Under the pieces are notes generated by a model. That model saw only the letters and a list, made by a program, of their open reading frames with translations, had not been told where the DNA came from and ran no database searches. A DNA stretch of 48,617 bases, taken from contig NZ_NTFY01000048.1 of assembly GCF_002289565.1 (NCBI RefSeq), positions 1-48,617 on the forward strand, in the 5' to 3' direction. Below are positions 30,388 through 38,852 of the stretch, piece by piece. Source of the stretch: Rhodopirellula sp. SM50 (GTDB lineage Bacteria > Planctomycetota > Planctomycetia > Pirellulales > Pirellulaceae). The position numbers and the translations under genes were made by a program. The first letter of the stretch is position 1, and the number at the start of each line of letters is the position of its first letter.

Positions 30388-31700
30388 GTCGGTTCAAGCC
30401 CCTTCATCGTCGATTTTCCGCTCGCAAATTCATCCGTCGGCAGACCGCTTTGCTGCAGCACCGAAACGAACAGGTTCGCTAGAGGATAGTTGCTGTTGCG
30501 GTCAAAGGCGAGATGTTGTCCGTGGCGGAAGCCGCCACCCCCGACCAGAACCGGCAAGTTTCGGTTGTCGTGACTGGACGCGTTGCCGAGATTGCTGGTC
30601 ATCAGGACGGAGGTCTGGTCGAGTAAGTTGCCATCGGTTTCTTCAAAGCCGGCCAAGCTGCGGAGGAAGTCGCCGTAGGCGCCGACGATCTGTTCTTCGA
30701 TCAACGCCAATTGGGCGAGTTTGTCTGCGTCGCGACCGTGATGGCTGAGCGTGTGATAGCCTTCGTCCACGCCTTCGATCGGCAGTTTGGCGTTCCCGCC
30801 GGGCAGATTCAGCGTGATGAATCGTGTCGAGTCGGTTTGCAGGGCCAGTTTCATCAAGCTCAGCATCATCGCCTGGCAACCGACCAGGTCGTTGGCGTCC
30901 GGTGGGGTCGGCGGCTTGGCATCGACGACCGGCTTGGGCATTTTCGCCCATCGTTCGTTGGCGGCCATCCGTTGTTCCAACTCACGCACGCTGGAGAAGT
31001 ACGAATCCAATCGGTTGCGGTCGCCGGCACCCAGGTCCCGCTGCAATTGTTTCGCATCTTCGTTGACCACATCCATGATGCTGCGTCCGCTGCGAATCCG
31101 ATCGGCTTGCCGCAAACGTTCTTGTTGCGACTGGTCGATGAACAGCGTCGCGAACAGTTCAGCCGGCGAACTCAGCGACGGGATCATCGCCCCGGTGTCG
31201 GTGTACGAAGGGCTTTGGGTGCCGCTGGTGCTGAGGACCAACGACGGATAACGCGTGGCGCCGCCGAGATGTTTGGCGAGGTATTGGTCCACCGAGATGG
31301 TGTTCTTGGCGCTGCCGCTGTTGCCGATCGGCGTGGCGGTCAAGATGCTCGCTTCGGCGCGGTGTCCGTTGGAAACGCCCGGGTGGCTGCTGCCGGAGAC
31401 GACGGTGAATTGATCACGGATGTCAGCCAGCGGGTTCAGGTAGCGGGACGGCGCATACGTGCGACCGGCTCCTTCGGGGAACAGGTTTTCGCCGAGCAAC
31501 CCCAAGCCGATCGTGACCGAGACGAAGCGGTGGGCGGGGGGATCCGATTTTCCGCCGGCGGAGGCTTCCATTGCTGAGAGCCACGGCAGCGACATCGCGA
31601 CGCCGCTGCCGCGCAGCAGGGTACGACGGGCCAGGCGACTCTTCGGCGAATGAAAACGGACGGGGGAGGTGCGCCCGGCGTGATTGTGTTTGTTCGTCAT
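30378..31700 (-). CDS. DUF1552 secreted protein (planctomycete type)
   Basis: 440 residues. The N terminus has a twin-arginine-like signal ([20 protein letters not shown]) followed by the DUF1552 domain. Landmarks are [20 protein letters not shown] near 58-77, [16 protein letters not shown] near 106-121, and [16 protein letters not shown] near 305-320, with [10 protein letters not shown] after it. DUF1552 proteins are almost always encoded next to DUF1592/1588 haem proteins in planctomycetes and related phyla. Their biochemical role is unknown, though the histidine-rich alkaline-phosphatase-like elements hint at a secreted hydrolase fold. The start lies 4 bases after the stop of its partner, so they share a transcript. 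Confidence 0.92.
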   Translation of the reverse strand: MTNKHNHAGRTSPVRFHSPKSRLARRTLLRGSGVAMSLPWLSAMEASAGGKSDPPAHRFVSVTIGLGLLGENLFPEGAGRTYAPSRYLNPLADIRDQFTVVSGSSHPGVSNGHRAEASILTATPIGNSGSAKNTISVDQYLAKHLGGATRYPSLVLSTSGTQSPSYTDTGAMIPSLSSPAELFATLFIDQSQQERLRQADRIRSGRSIMDVVNEDAKQLQRDLGAGDRNRLDSYFSSVRELEQRMAANERWAKMPKPVVDAKPPTPPDANDLVGCQAMMLSLMKLALQTDSTRFITLNLPGGNAKLPIEGVDEGYHTLSHHGRDADKLAQLALIEEQIVGAYGDFLRSLAGFEETDGNLLDQTSVLMTSNLGNASSHDNRNLPVLVGGGGFRHGQHLAFDRNSNYPLANLFVSVLQQSGLPTDEFASGKSTMKGLEPTRA

Positions 31701-31704
31701 CGGT

Positions 31705-34254
31705 TCACTTGGTGAGAAAGGTTGGGCTGGTCACGACGGCTTCGATCAGCGAACGCAATCGATAGCCATCGGGTTTGGTTTGAGCGACAATTTGGTCCAG
31801 TGTCTTGCGGTCGGCGAACGTGATTTCGTGTCCGGTCGCATAGGTGAGCAGTTGGGCGGCAAAGTTGCGAGCGACGAGATGGTCATCGCTGGCGGCGAGT
31901 TCTCGGAAGGCGACGAAGGAATCGAATGCTCGTCCGTCGGCAAGTCGGTACGCCGAGTCGACTTTGGGGCCTTTTTTATACGAGCCGCCGCGACGCGTCA
32001 GGTAATGATCACGCCATTTGCCGGCGGCGTCAAAGTGTTCCAGCGCAAATCCGGGAGGATCGATTTTGGCGTGGCACGATGCACACTCGGTTTGCGAACG
32101 GTGTTTTTCAAGGATCTGGCGAACCGTCGTCGCGCCGCGGACATCAGGTTCGATGGCCGCCACATTGGCGGGCGGATCGGGGATCGGGACGCCGAGCAAT
32201 CGATCACAGATCCAAACGCCGCGGACGACCGGCGAGGTGTTGGATCCGTTGGCGGTCACCTTCAGGATCGATCCGTGCGTCATCAGCCCGCCGCGAAACG
32301 GATGGTCCGCGATCGAGACGCGTTTCCATTGCGAGGGGGCGATGTCGGCATCGATGTCATAGTATCGCGCCAGACGATTGTTCAGCCAGGTGAAATCAGA
32401 TTCAACCAGCATCCGCGCCGGTTGATTTTCGACGATCAAGGTTTCCAAATAGCGACGGGTCTCACCGAGCATCGCAGTTTGGACCACCAGGTCGAAATCC
32501 TTGTGCATCCGACGATCCGGTTCGGTGAAATCGATGTCGGCAAGGTCCAGCCATTGGTCGGAGAAATCGTTGACGAAGTGTTGCAGCGTTTCGCCTTGAA
32601 GCAAGCGACGCGCCTGTGCGACGATCTCCGCCGGATCGGACAAGCGACCCGCGTCGGCGGCCGCACGCAGTATGGGGTCGGGCGCCCTGCCGGTCAGCAT
32701 GTAACTGAGTCGATTGGCGACGGCGTGGTCGCTCAGACGCCCGGGCGTTTCGGTGAAATAGATGAATCGAGGCGAACACAGCACCGCTCGATAGGTTTGG
32801 CGAAGCAGCTCGATCGGATCGCTACCCTTCGCGATGCCCTGATCGATCAGGCGGGCGTAGGGTTCCAGCATCTCCGTCGTGACCGGGCCGCGGAAGGCTG
32901 CGGTGGCAAAGTCATGCAACCGTTTTTTCAGGTCTTCTGCCGGTGAATCACTGTGCAATTGAAACCGTTTCGATTTCGCATCGTAACGCACGTCCAGGTC
33001 GCCGAACAAAGCCTGCCGGACGGCCGCCTGGTCTCCGCCGGGATAAATTCGTTCGATCTTGAGCGAGTGCATCGCGACACCGGGAACGTCTTGCGGTTCC
33101 CCTTCGCCGAATCCGACTTGCCCGCCGTTGAAGCGAGCTTTCTTGAGCGTGCTATCGGCGGGGCGGATTTCAAGCATGTGATCGGCTTCGATCCATGTGG
33201 TGAAGGAAAACGTTTGCGGCGTCTCAGTCGCTTCGAATGCGCCGACCCAATGCATCAGTGGCGCGCTGGAAACACATTTGCCACTTCGGATCGAACACCA
33301 CAGACCGCGATCGTCGGGCATCTTCAGCGAAGAAGCGTCCAGCGTGACGCGATACCAACCGGAGTGGTCCAATTCGGTCCGGGAGATACGTCCGTAAAAC
33401 GAGATTCCACAGGACCAGATCACCGCCGCGCCATCGCGCAACTCGGGATCGCGATTGCGTTGTCCTTTGCGTTTGTTTGCGATCCGTGCGGCGGGCAGGT
33501 CGATGACGACGTCGGACTGGTTGGGGCGAAGCCGATCAAAGGCCAGATCCAAGGCCGCATCGACGACGCGCAGGTGGTCTTCGAGATGATAGTGGGACAT
33601 CGACTGGGCATCGGCGATGTTGCGAAACCCATCGGTGCGTTGTTCGTCGGGCATCAACTTGGAAAGCGGGGCGGCGATCGCGAACAGATCACCGAGCGTT
33701 CGTTCCAGTTGATGGTTGGTCAGTCGTCTCGATAGCACGCGTCCGAGTGATTGATGACGCGACGTGAGGGCTTGGTCGATCGATTCAGCGGCCGAGTTGA
33801 GAAACCGTGCTTTGGGCTCCGCTTCGACTTCGCCGTATTCCTCCGGCGGCATTTCACCGTCTGCAACACGATCAAAGACGCGGACCCATGTGGCGATGTT
33901 TTGGAGTTCGCTGGAGTGTGCCAGATCGGCCCACTTTAGACGGTTCAAATCAAATCCGCCTTCACCTTCACTGCCGTCGTGGCAGTCGAGACAATTCTGC
34001 TGCAAGAACGACATCACGTCGTCCTTGCGGTGATTGAGTTGTCGCGTGTCATTGGAGTCGGTCGCGTCAGTGGCTGCAGCAGAGCGTTGCAGCAGCAGTG
34101 TCGTGGTGACCACGGCAAACAACGTGAACATCGGCAACGCATGGTGTCGCGAGGAACGCCATGCGGTTGTCAACGCGCTGCGCAGGTGGCTTGTGCGGCA
34201 TCGACGCCTGTGATGGAAGGGCATGAAGGCTTGAGTCATCACTCGGTGAGTCAT
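31705..34254 (-). CDS. Planctomycete haem protein with DUF1587/1592/1588/1585
   Basis: About 849 residues, exported by a hydrophobic N-terminal helix ([20 protein letters not shown]). A PSCyt1-type haem motif, CLDCH in [15 protein letters not shown], lies near residue 88. Then come DUF1587 (near 150), DUF1595/1592 (about 370-560), DUF1588 with a second haem-like CASCH in [19 protein letters not shown], and DUF1585 at the C terminus ([17 protein letters not shown]). Such proteins are expanded in planctomycetes and thought to take part in extracellular redox or polymer degradation, without firm proof. ATG 34254 is one of three closely spaced candidates (34239, 34224). The DUF1552 partner follows 4 bases downstream. 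Confidence 0.92.
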   Translation of the reverse strand: MTHRVMTQAFMPFHHRRRCRTSHLRSALTTAWRSSRHHALPMFTLFAVVTTTLLLQRSAAATDATDSNDTRQLNHRKDDVMSFLQQNCLDCHDGSEGEGGFDLNRLKWADLAHSSELQNIATWVRVFDRVADGEMPPEEYGEVEAEPKARFLNSAAESIDQALTSRHQSLGRVLSRRLTNHQLERTLGDLFAIAAPLSKLMPDEQRTDGFRNIADAQSMSHYHLEDHLRVVDAALDLAFDRLRPNQSDVVIDLPAARIANKRKGQRNRDPELRDGAAVIWSCGISFYGRISRTELDHSGWYRVTLDASSLKMPDDRGLWCSIRSGKCVSSAPLMHWVGAFEATETPQTFSFTTWIEADHMLEIRPADSTLKKARFNGGQVGFGEGEPQDVPGVAMHSLKIERIYPGGDQAAVRQALFGDLDVRYDAKSKRFQLHSDSPAEDLKKRLHDFATAAFRGPVTTEMLEPYARLIDQGIAKGSDPIELLRQTYRAVLCSPRFIYFTETPGRLSDHAVANRLSYMLTGRAPDPILRAAADAGRLSDPAEIVAQARRLLQGETLQHFVNDFSDQWLDLADIDFTEPDRRMHKDFDLVVQTAMLGETRRYLETLIVENQPARMLVESDFTWLNNRLARYYDIDADIAPSQWKRVSIADHPFRGGLMTHGSILKVTANGSNTSPVVRGVWICDRLLGVPIPDPPANVAAIEPDVRGATTVRQILEKHRSQTECASCHAKIDPPGFALEHFDAAGKWRDHYLTRRGGSYKKGPKVDSAYRLADGRAFDSFVAFRELAASDDHLVARNFAAQLLTYATGHEITFADRKTLDQIVAQTKPDGYRLRSLIEAVVTSPTFLTK

Positions 34255-34551
34255 TGGAGGTGGGATCGAGCGCGGCGAGGGACGGCGATCCGGCTGATCG
34301 CAGGTGTCACGACCCGTATAAAAGGCGGGAGGGGTCGATACCGCCGCAGTTCCCATTATAGCTGCAAGGCCAGTGGTTCACGATGCGTTTTAGAGTGCGA
34401 AGGCGTGGATCGACCGCTGCTGAACTGTGAAGAAGGGACGCAACGCGGTATTCTGGGCAAGGTTGTGGTCCGTGCGACGAATCAGACCACGCAGAATGTC
34501 TTCCGAAATTGACCACACCGTCTCTAGAAACTGTCCATACAGGCATACCCA
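34255..34551. other. Divergent promoter region
   Basis: 297 bases between the haem-protein gene (minus) and the site-2 protease gene (plus). No gene or strong palindrome was seen. It probably holds both promoters; none is clear enough to mark. Confidence 0.45.
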
Positions 34552-35337
34552 ATGCTGTTATCCGAGCCCCCCGAGACCGCTTACGACATCCGCTTCACGT
34601 TACTGGGATTCCCGGTCCGGATCGCGGTGACGTTTTGGTTGGGTGCGGTCGTGTTTGGTTACTCGCTGTGCCGTTTTTTTTCCAGTGAAGAGCTCGGCGT
34701 CGGGCCATTGATGATCGCTTGGGCGCTGTGTTTGCTCGTTTCGATCTTGATTCACGAGCTGGGGCATGCCTTGGCGTTCCGGCATTACGGCATTCAGTCC
34801 TCGATCGTGCTGTATCACTTCGGCGGCCTGGCGATTCCGACCAGCACGTACACGCCGGGTCGATCGATCGCGCGGATCGGCGAGAAGGAACAGTTGATCA
34901 TCTCGGCAGCCGGGCCGGCGTTTCAGTTGTTCTCCGCACTGGCGGTGATCCTGGCGGTCAAGTTGGCAGGTTTCGAAGTGTCGGCGTTCCGTTGGATGCC
35001 ATCGTTTCTGGCGACGCTTCCGTGGGTCACCGAAGGCCCGGTGATGGATAGCCGAGGCATGTTGGCGCTGGTGACGTTTTACATCTTGCCGAGTGTCTTG
35101 TGGGCGTTGTTGAACCTTGTTCCGGTCTGGCCACTCGATGGCGGACGCATCGCGCGCAGTCTGATTGTGATCAATGGTGGCACAGTCGCGCAATCGCTAT
35201 GGGTCAGCGTGATCTGCAGTGGCTTGTTGGCGTTCTATGCGTTCAACCATGGGCAACCGATGATGGGCATCTTCTTCTTGATGTTCGGTTTCAGCAGTTA
35301 CCAGATGTTGAACCCGATGAACAACGGATGGCGTTAG
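34552..35337 (+). CDS. M50 site-2 metalloprotease
   Basis: A 261-residue integral-membrane zinc protease that cuts substrates within the membrane. Zinc-binding HELGH is at 68-72, in a hydrophobic helix (LLVSILIHELGHALAF), and the third ligand Asp196 is in NLVPVWPLDGGRI. About six membrane helices are visible. It belongs to the compact group without a PDZ domain, related to sporulation factor SpoIVFB and archaeal S2P. Its substrate may be a membrane-bound regulator; no anti-sigma factor is nearby. Its stop codon overlaps the first unit of a degenerate repeat array. Confidence 0.92.
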   Translation: MLLSEPPETAYDIRFTLLGFPVRIAVTFWLGAVVFGYSLCRFFSSEELGVGPLMIAWALCLLVSILIHELGHALAFRHYGIQSSIVLYHFGGLAIPTSTYTPGRSIARIGEKEQLIISAAGPAFQLFSALAVILAVKLAGFEVSAFRWMPSFLATLPWVTEGPVMDSRGMLALVTFYILPSVLWALLNLVPVWPLDGGRIARSLIVINGGTVAQSLWVSVICSGLLAFYAFNHGQPMMGIFFLMFGFSSYQMLNPMNNGWR

Positions 35338-35445
35338 CGCGGCACAACGAAAGACAGCGCGGTGCAACCAAACGCAGCGTGATGCAACCAACGATCACGC
35401 GCATCAGTGCAACAAAGTCGCGCGAGATGGACAACAAAGTGCGCT
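35335..35445. repeat. About five degenerate 20-23-bp repeats
   Basis: Units CAGCGCGGTGCAACCAAACG, CAGCGTGATGCAACCAACGA and related CGCGCATCAGTGCAACAAAG appear consecutively (35335, 35355, 35375, 35398, 35421). The shared core is (C/T)AGCG-N3-TGCAAC(C/A)AA. The first unit supplies the stop codon of the site-2 protease. The repeats open the long leader of the H1-like gene. Confidence 0.7.
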
Positions 35446-35470
35446 AAGACAGTTCGATCAAGCGGTTGGT

Positions 35471-35498
35471 TGCAAAATTTTTCTCAAAAACTTTTGCA
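35471..35498 (+). repeat. A/T-rich hairpin in the leader
   Basis: TGCAAAA (35471-35477) pairs with TTTTGCA (35492-35498), and the TTTTT/AAAAA inside extends the stem, leaving loop CTC and one bulged C. A diverged copy, TTGCAAGCATAATTTTTCCG followed by AAAACATGTTGC, is found near 35809-35840. Confidence 0.65.
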
Positions 35499-36021
35499 TG
35501 CGTTTGATGTGGCTTCCAACCAATGCGCATGGTGTTGTCGAGCATGCATGAAGTCATCGAATGTCAAGTGCTGCGCGCGACATCAAGACAACGAAGCGCA
35601 TCGTTGTTGTGTCGCTTCGCGTTTCCATCGAATGCGCACAACGCATTGCTGTATCGATATTTGCGTCAACGCGCTCACAACGAGGTCGTTGGACGATCGG
35701 TGCAACGATGCGCCAACACGTCGCTTGTCATCGACTGTTCAACGTGATCGTTGCGAGACTTGCTTCGGTCGCAAAGAACAGCGGTGGGGTAGCAGGAACG
35801 AAGTGTCTTGCAAGCATAATTTTTCCGAAAACATGTTGCGGAATTTGACGCAAGGCGTACAAATACCGCAGGTTTACGTCAGACAGCATTGATTGGTCCG
35901 TTGGATAACTGGCTTCAATGTTTGTCTGTCACTTACTAACGCATGGTGAGCCGTGGCCGGTGGCTTGTCGGGGAACGTTCCCACGCAAGTCACAATGACT
36001 CGCCATCGTTTCCAATTCCGC

Positions 36022-36026
36022 GGAGG
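36022..36026 (+). promoter_or_regulatory. Strong ribosome binding site deciding a GTG start
   Basis: GGAGG at 36022-36026, 6 bases before GTG at 36033, where the Lys/Ala-rich sequence begins. It is the best Shine-Dalgarno in the window and excludes the upstream ATG at 35943. Confidence 0.8.
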
Positions 36027-36032
36027 AAAAAC

Positions 36033-36221
36033 GTGGCTAAAAAGAAAGCAACCAAGAAGAAGGCTGCCAAGAAGAAGGCAACCAAGAAGAAAGCAACCAA
36101 GAAGAAGGCTGCTAAGAAGAAGGCCGTGAAGAAGAAGGCTGCCAAGAAAAAGGCAACCAAGAAAAAGGCGACCAAAAAGAAGAAGGCAACCAAGAAGAAG
36201 GCTGCCAAGAAGCGCAAGTAA
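36033..36221 (+). CDS. Histone-H1-like Lys/Ala-rich DNA-binding protein
   Basis: 62 residues, made almost only of Lys, Ala and Thr: KKKATKKKAAKKKATKKKAT and similar 5-residue repeats, ending KKRK. It resembles the C-terminal tail of histone H1 and bacterial Hc1/AlgP-type proteins that bind and condense DNA. The coding strand is almost pure AAG/GCX and the repeats are near-identical, so copy number may differ between strains. Start GTG 36033 has an ideal GGAGG 6 bases upstream. An intrinsic terminator follows 46 bases after the stop, making a monocistronic unit with a long leader. Confidence 0.88.
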   Translation: MAKKKATKKKAAKKKATKKKATKKKAAKKKAVKKKAAKKKATKKKATKKKKATKKKAAKKRK

Positions 36222-36266
36222 GCTTCTTCTCTTCGCCGATTCTCAATCGGCCCCATCCATCCACCA

Positions 36267-36298
36267 AACCGCTCGGGTCACCCCTGAGCGGTTTTTTT
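36267..36298 (+). terminator. Intrinsic terminator of the H1-like gene
   Basis: AACCGCTCGGG and CCCTGAGCGGTT form a stem with one bulge over a short loop, followed by seven T residues (36292-36298) on the plus strand. Confidence 0.9.
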
Positions 36299-36456
36299 AT
36301 GGCTGGCGGTTGGGGACAGGCTGATGCCAAACGGCTGATTCCAACGACAGGCGGTCAAGGGTGTTGACCCCAACCCGAAAACTGAGTTGCGGTGGACGAA
36401 TCGAAACCCACCCCACCGGGTCACGCTTTGAAGCATTGATTTCCCGTGTTTTGCGA

Positions 36457-36532
36457 GGTGTTAGCGGCAGGACGCGAGCCCTCCGGACTTTCACGGTGCA
36501 ACCGGACGGCTCGCGCCGTTCCGCTAACACCT
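36457..36532. repeat. Single copy of the 94-bp-family palindrome
   Basis: Left arm begins GGTGTTAGCGGCAGGACGCG and the right arm ends CGCCGTTCCGCTAACACC, forming about a 28-base stem with few mismatches. It is the same family as the triple array at 15721-15992, with a shorter loop. It lies beyond the end of the Mrp gene. Confidence 0.88.
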
Positions 36533-36603
36533 TCAGAGCCAAAGCAAGTGCCATGGGCTCGCGCCCTACCGCTAAGAAACGCTTCACGGCGTTGCCCAGT
36601 GGG

Positions 36604-37698
36604 TCAGAGTGTCGGCAGGGTCGGTTTGGGCGGTGCGGCGGCATTTCGGGCGGCCAGGGTGCGGACCATCGCTTGGCTGACGCGTTCCAGCGGGGCTCGA
36701 GCGGCTTCGTCGTTGGCGAGGACTGCAGCCAGACGGCCTTCGTCCCCGGCGACACGCAGTTTGATGTCCAGCGGAAGGCCGCCGAGGAAGGGGACGTCCA
36801 TCTCTTCGGCCTTCTCGCGTGCGCCACCGGCTCCAAAAATGTCGTACGTCTTGCCGCAATCGGGGCACAGGAAGCCGCTCATGTTTTCGACCATGCCCAG
36901 GATCGGAATGTTGACCTTTCGGAACATTGCGATCGCTTTGACGGCATCGAGCAACGCGACCTCTTGGGGGGTGCAGACCACGACGCTACCGGCCAGCGGA
37001 ATGGCTTGCGAGAGGGTCAAGGCGACGTCGCCGGTTCCCGGTGGCATGTCGATGATCAGGTAATCCAGTTCACCCCATTCGGTCATGCCCAAAAACTGGT
37101 TGATCGAACCGTGCAGCATGGGGCCGCGCCAAATCACGGCTTCTTTGGGGTCCACCAGAAATCCCATCGACATCACGGGCATCGGAGACAGGTCGGGGTT
37201 GTCGTCGAGCATGATCGGATCGATCCGCTTGGACTCGCTGAAACCCGGGCGGCCGGAGAGTCCTAGCAAGTGTGGAATGCTGGGGCCGTAGACATCGGCG
37301 TCCATCAAACCGACTCGGCTGCCCAGTCGCCGCAGCGTCAGTGCGATGGAGGCCGCCACGGTGCTTTTGCCGACGCCGCCTTTGCCGCTGCCGACCGCGA
37401 TCACGCTCTTGGCGCGGAGCGCCGTTTGGCCGACACGGGTGGCCGGTCGGGCGTGCGTCTTGAACTCCAAGTCGACTTGGATGCCCGGAAAGGCAGCGGT
37501 CAACTTTGCTTCAACGGCGTCGCGAACATCGTCCTGGATCGGACGCGAGTGAGAGGTGAGGCCGAGTTGGATCGTGGCATGCTGGCCGTCCAGGCTGACC
37601 GAGACGACTTGTCCCATCGAGCCCATGGGGCGCCCGGTTTCGGGGTCGGGGTGGCCATCGAGAAGCTGGCGGACGGAGGATTCGGAGAGATCAGACAT
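36604..37698 (-). CDS. mrp: Mrp/ApbC/NBP35-type Fe-S carrier ATPase
   Basis: 364 residues. The N terminus is a MIP18/DUF59 domain (about 5-85), followed by a P-loop ATPase with the deviant Walker A GSGKGGVGKST at 103-113 and later IIDMPPGTGDV. The CxxC pair in FLCPDCGKT near residue 280 coordinates a bridging 4Fe-4S cluster in the dimer. The protein stores and delivers Fe-S clusters to apoproteins in the cytosol. ATG 37698 is used; the longer frame upstream runs through simple repeats and is not protein-like. It would follow the Cys-rich gene on the same strand, but a terminator (37871-37909) separates them. Confidence 0.93.
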   Translation of the reverse strand: MSDLSESSVRQLLDGHPDPETGRPMGSMGQVVSVSLDGQHATIQLGLTSHSRPIQDDVRDAVEAKLTAAFPGIQVDLEFKTHARPATRVGQTALRAKSVIAVGSGKGGVGKSTVAASIALTLRRLGSRVGLMDADVYGPSIPHLLGLSGRPGFSESKRIDPIMLDDNPDLSPMPVMSMGFLVDPKEAVIWRGPMLHGSINQFLGMTEWGELDYLIIDMPPGTGDVALTLSQAIPLAGSVVVCTPQEVALLDAVKAIAMFRKVNIPILGMVENMSGFLCPDCGKTYDIFGAGGAREKAEEMDVPFLGGLPLDIKLRVAGDEGRLAAVLANDEAARAPLERVSQAMVRTLAARNAAAPPKPTLPTL

Positions 37699-37714
37699 GG
37701 TTGTAGTTGGTTGG

Positions 37715-37745
37715 GGTTCCAGGTTCCAAGTGCCAGGTTCCAAGT
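37715..37745. repeat. Duplicated CAGGTTCCAAG words
   Basis: CAGGTTCCAAG occurs at 37720-37730 and 37734-37744, with another GGTTCC just before. It lies in the upstream region of the Mrp gene and resembles low-complexity intergenic words seen in Pirellulaceae. Confidence 0.6.
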
Positions 37746-37820
37746 CGGCGGCGCCGCGTTGGAAGGTCGGCCGGTTACAGGGTAACGATTTGTCAAAGAA
37801 GTGGGACCCAGCCGGAACCA

Positions 37821-37869
37821 TCTCAAATCTCAAATCTCAAATCTCAAACCTGAAACCTGAAACCTGAAA
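37821..37869. repeat. Two heptamer arrays, (TCTCAAA)4(CCTGAAA)3
   Basis: Four exact TCTCAAA units (37821-37848) are followed directly by three exact CCTGAAA units (37849-37869), keeping a 7-bp register across both. They lie immediately before the terminator of the Cys-rich gene, upstream of the Mrp gene, and are prime candidates for length variation. Confidence 0.85.
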
Positions 37870-37870
37870 C

Positions 37871-37909
37871 AAAAAAAAGCGGCTCGGCAGCGAACTGCCG
37901 AGCCGCTTT
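37871..37909 (-). terminator. Intrinsic terminator of the Cys-rich protein gene
   Basis: Read on the minus strand, AAAGCGGCTCGGCAG and its complement form a perfect 15-base stem with loop TTCG, followed by a run of T. It starts about 60 bases after the Cys-rich gene's stop and isolates it from mrp. Confidence 0.93.
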
Positions 37910-37970
37910 CGCGGTTCACGTCTAGAGACCAGCAGCCGGGTTTATCACCCGGTTGCTACGTTTCGCTTTA

Positions 37971-38852
37971 TCAGCGGACGTAGCGGGCACTGGCTTGAAT
38001 GACGCGACGCTTTTGTGAGATGCTCGCACTCGGATCAACGATCGGAGCGGGAGGCATGGGAGCTGCGTCGGTGGCGGGAGCAGCGGCCGGAGCCGGTGCG
38101 GGAGCCATCGGGGCGCTGTAGGTTGCTCCGCATCCGCAACCGCTGTCGCACGCCGGGGCGTCGCAGCAGCTGTCGCATCCGCAGGAGCTTTTGCGAAGGT
38201 TGCCGAAGAGTTTCTTCAACAGGCCTCCGCTCTTGGGGCCGCAGCCGCAAGCCGAGTCGCAGCCGCTGTCGCAACCGCAGGGGGCAGCGACTTCGCAGCC
38301 ACATGCCGGAGCGGTTTCGCAGCAAGGAGCAGCGACTTCGCAGCCGCAAGCCGGAGCGGTTTCGCAGCAAGCGGTTTCGCAACCACAAGCCGGTTCACAG
38401 CACGAGCTCTTGTTGCAAGCGAACAGGTGGGCCAGCAGTCCGCCTTTTTTCTTGCTGCAGCCACACGCCGGAGCGGTGTCACAGCAAGGTGCAGCGACTT
38501 CGCAGCCACATGCCGGAGCGGTTTCGCAGCAAGGTGCAGCGACTTCGCAGCCACAGGCCGGAGCGGTTTCGCAGCAAGCCGGGCCAGCGACTTCGCAGCC
38601 ACATGCCGGTTCCGCGGCACAACCGCACGCAGGTGCTTCGCAACCGCAAGCGGGTTCGGCACATCCGCAAGGGGCTTCGCAGCCACAAGCGGGTTGTGCT
38701 TCGCAGCCACACGGTGCAGCGGCACAGCCGGTGTCACAACAAGAAGAGCTAGAGCAGCCCTTCATCAATTTTTGGAGCAAGTCCATCCCTTGTGTTTGGC
38801 AACACGTCGTGGTGCCAAGAACGAGGGCCATCATCATCAGTGTCCGTATCAT
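37971..38852 (-). CDS. Secreted, modular Cys-rich repeat protein
   Basis: About 293 residues with roughly 55 cysteines (near 19 percent). A signal peptide (MIRTLMMMALVLGTTT) is followed by CC. Two blocks of repeats PCCETAPACGCEVAA (15 residues) and shorter ACGCEAP units follow. Three short amphipathic modules punctuate them: DLLQKLMKGCSSSSCC near the start, GGLLAHLFACNKSSCC in the middle and GGLLKKLFGNLRKSSCGC near residue 220. The C terminus is Ala/Pro-rich, Cys-free, ending QASARYVR. It is probably exported and cross-linked by disulfides, perhaps in the proteinaceous cell wall of planctomycetes; metal binding is an alternative. ATG 38852 was chosen; GTG 38861 lies only 2 bases after GGGAG. 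No family was recognised. Confidence 0.85.
   Translation of the reverse strand: MIRTLMMMALVLGTTTCCQTQGMDLLQKLMKGCSSSSCCDTGCAAAPCGCEAQPACGCEAPCGCAEPACGCEAPACGCAAEPACGCEVAGPACCETAPACGCEVAAPCCETAPACGCEVAAPCCDTAPACGCSKKKGGLLAHLFACNKSSCCEPACGCETACCETAPACGCEVAAPCCETAPACGCEVAAPCGCDSGCDSACGCGPKSGGLLKKLFGNLRKSSCGCDSCCDAPACDSGCGCGATYSAPMAPAPAPAAAPATDAAPMPPAPIVDPSASISQKRRVIQASARYVR
38290..38600. repeat. 45-bp tandem repeats in the Cys-rich gene
   Basis: The plus strand repeats GCAGCGACTTCGCAGCCACA followed by TGCCGGAGCGGTTTCGCAGCAAGGT in two clusters (about 38285-38370 and 38480-38600), with only a few third-position changes. Each unit encodes one 15-residue CC/CGC repeat. Near-identity suggests recent duplication or gene conversion. 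Confidence 0.8.

Larger units (their letters stand above)
35338..36032 (+). other. Long non-coding leader of the H1-like gene
   Basis: About 700 bases without a recognisable gene: potential frames are Cys/His/Arg-rich and lack family features. Composition differs from neighbours, with lower GC and many CAACG/CGTTG and TGCGC words. It holds the degenerate repeats (35335-35445), an A/T-rich hairpin (35471-35498) and a related copy of it at about 35809-35840. It could be a structured 5' untranslated region, a small RNA gene or a relic. Confidence 0.55.
36222..36603. other. Intergenic region with terminator and repeat
   Basis: About 380 bases between the H1-like gene and the 3' end of the Mrp gene (convergent). 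It holds the intrinsic terminator at 36267-36298, a copy of the 94-bp-family palindrome (36457-36532) and a half-copy, GGGCTCGCGCCCTACCGCTA, at about 36557-36576. Confidence 0.6.

Noticed and set aside
35407..35892. 161-residue Cys/His/Arg-rich frame in the leader
   Set aside because: Composition reflects the noncoding CAACG-rich repeats; no ribosome binding site or recognisable motif.
35943..36032. Upstream ATG for the H1-like protein
   Set aside because: The GGAGG six bases before GTG 36033 and the abrupt start of Lys/Ala repeats fix the start at GTG.
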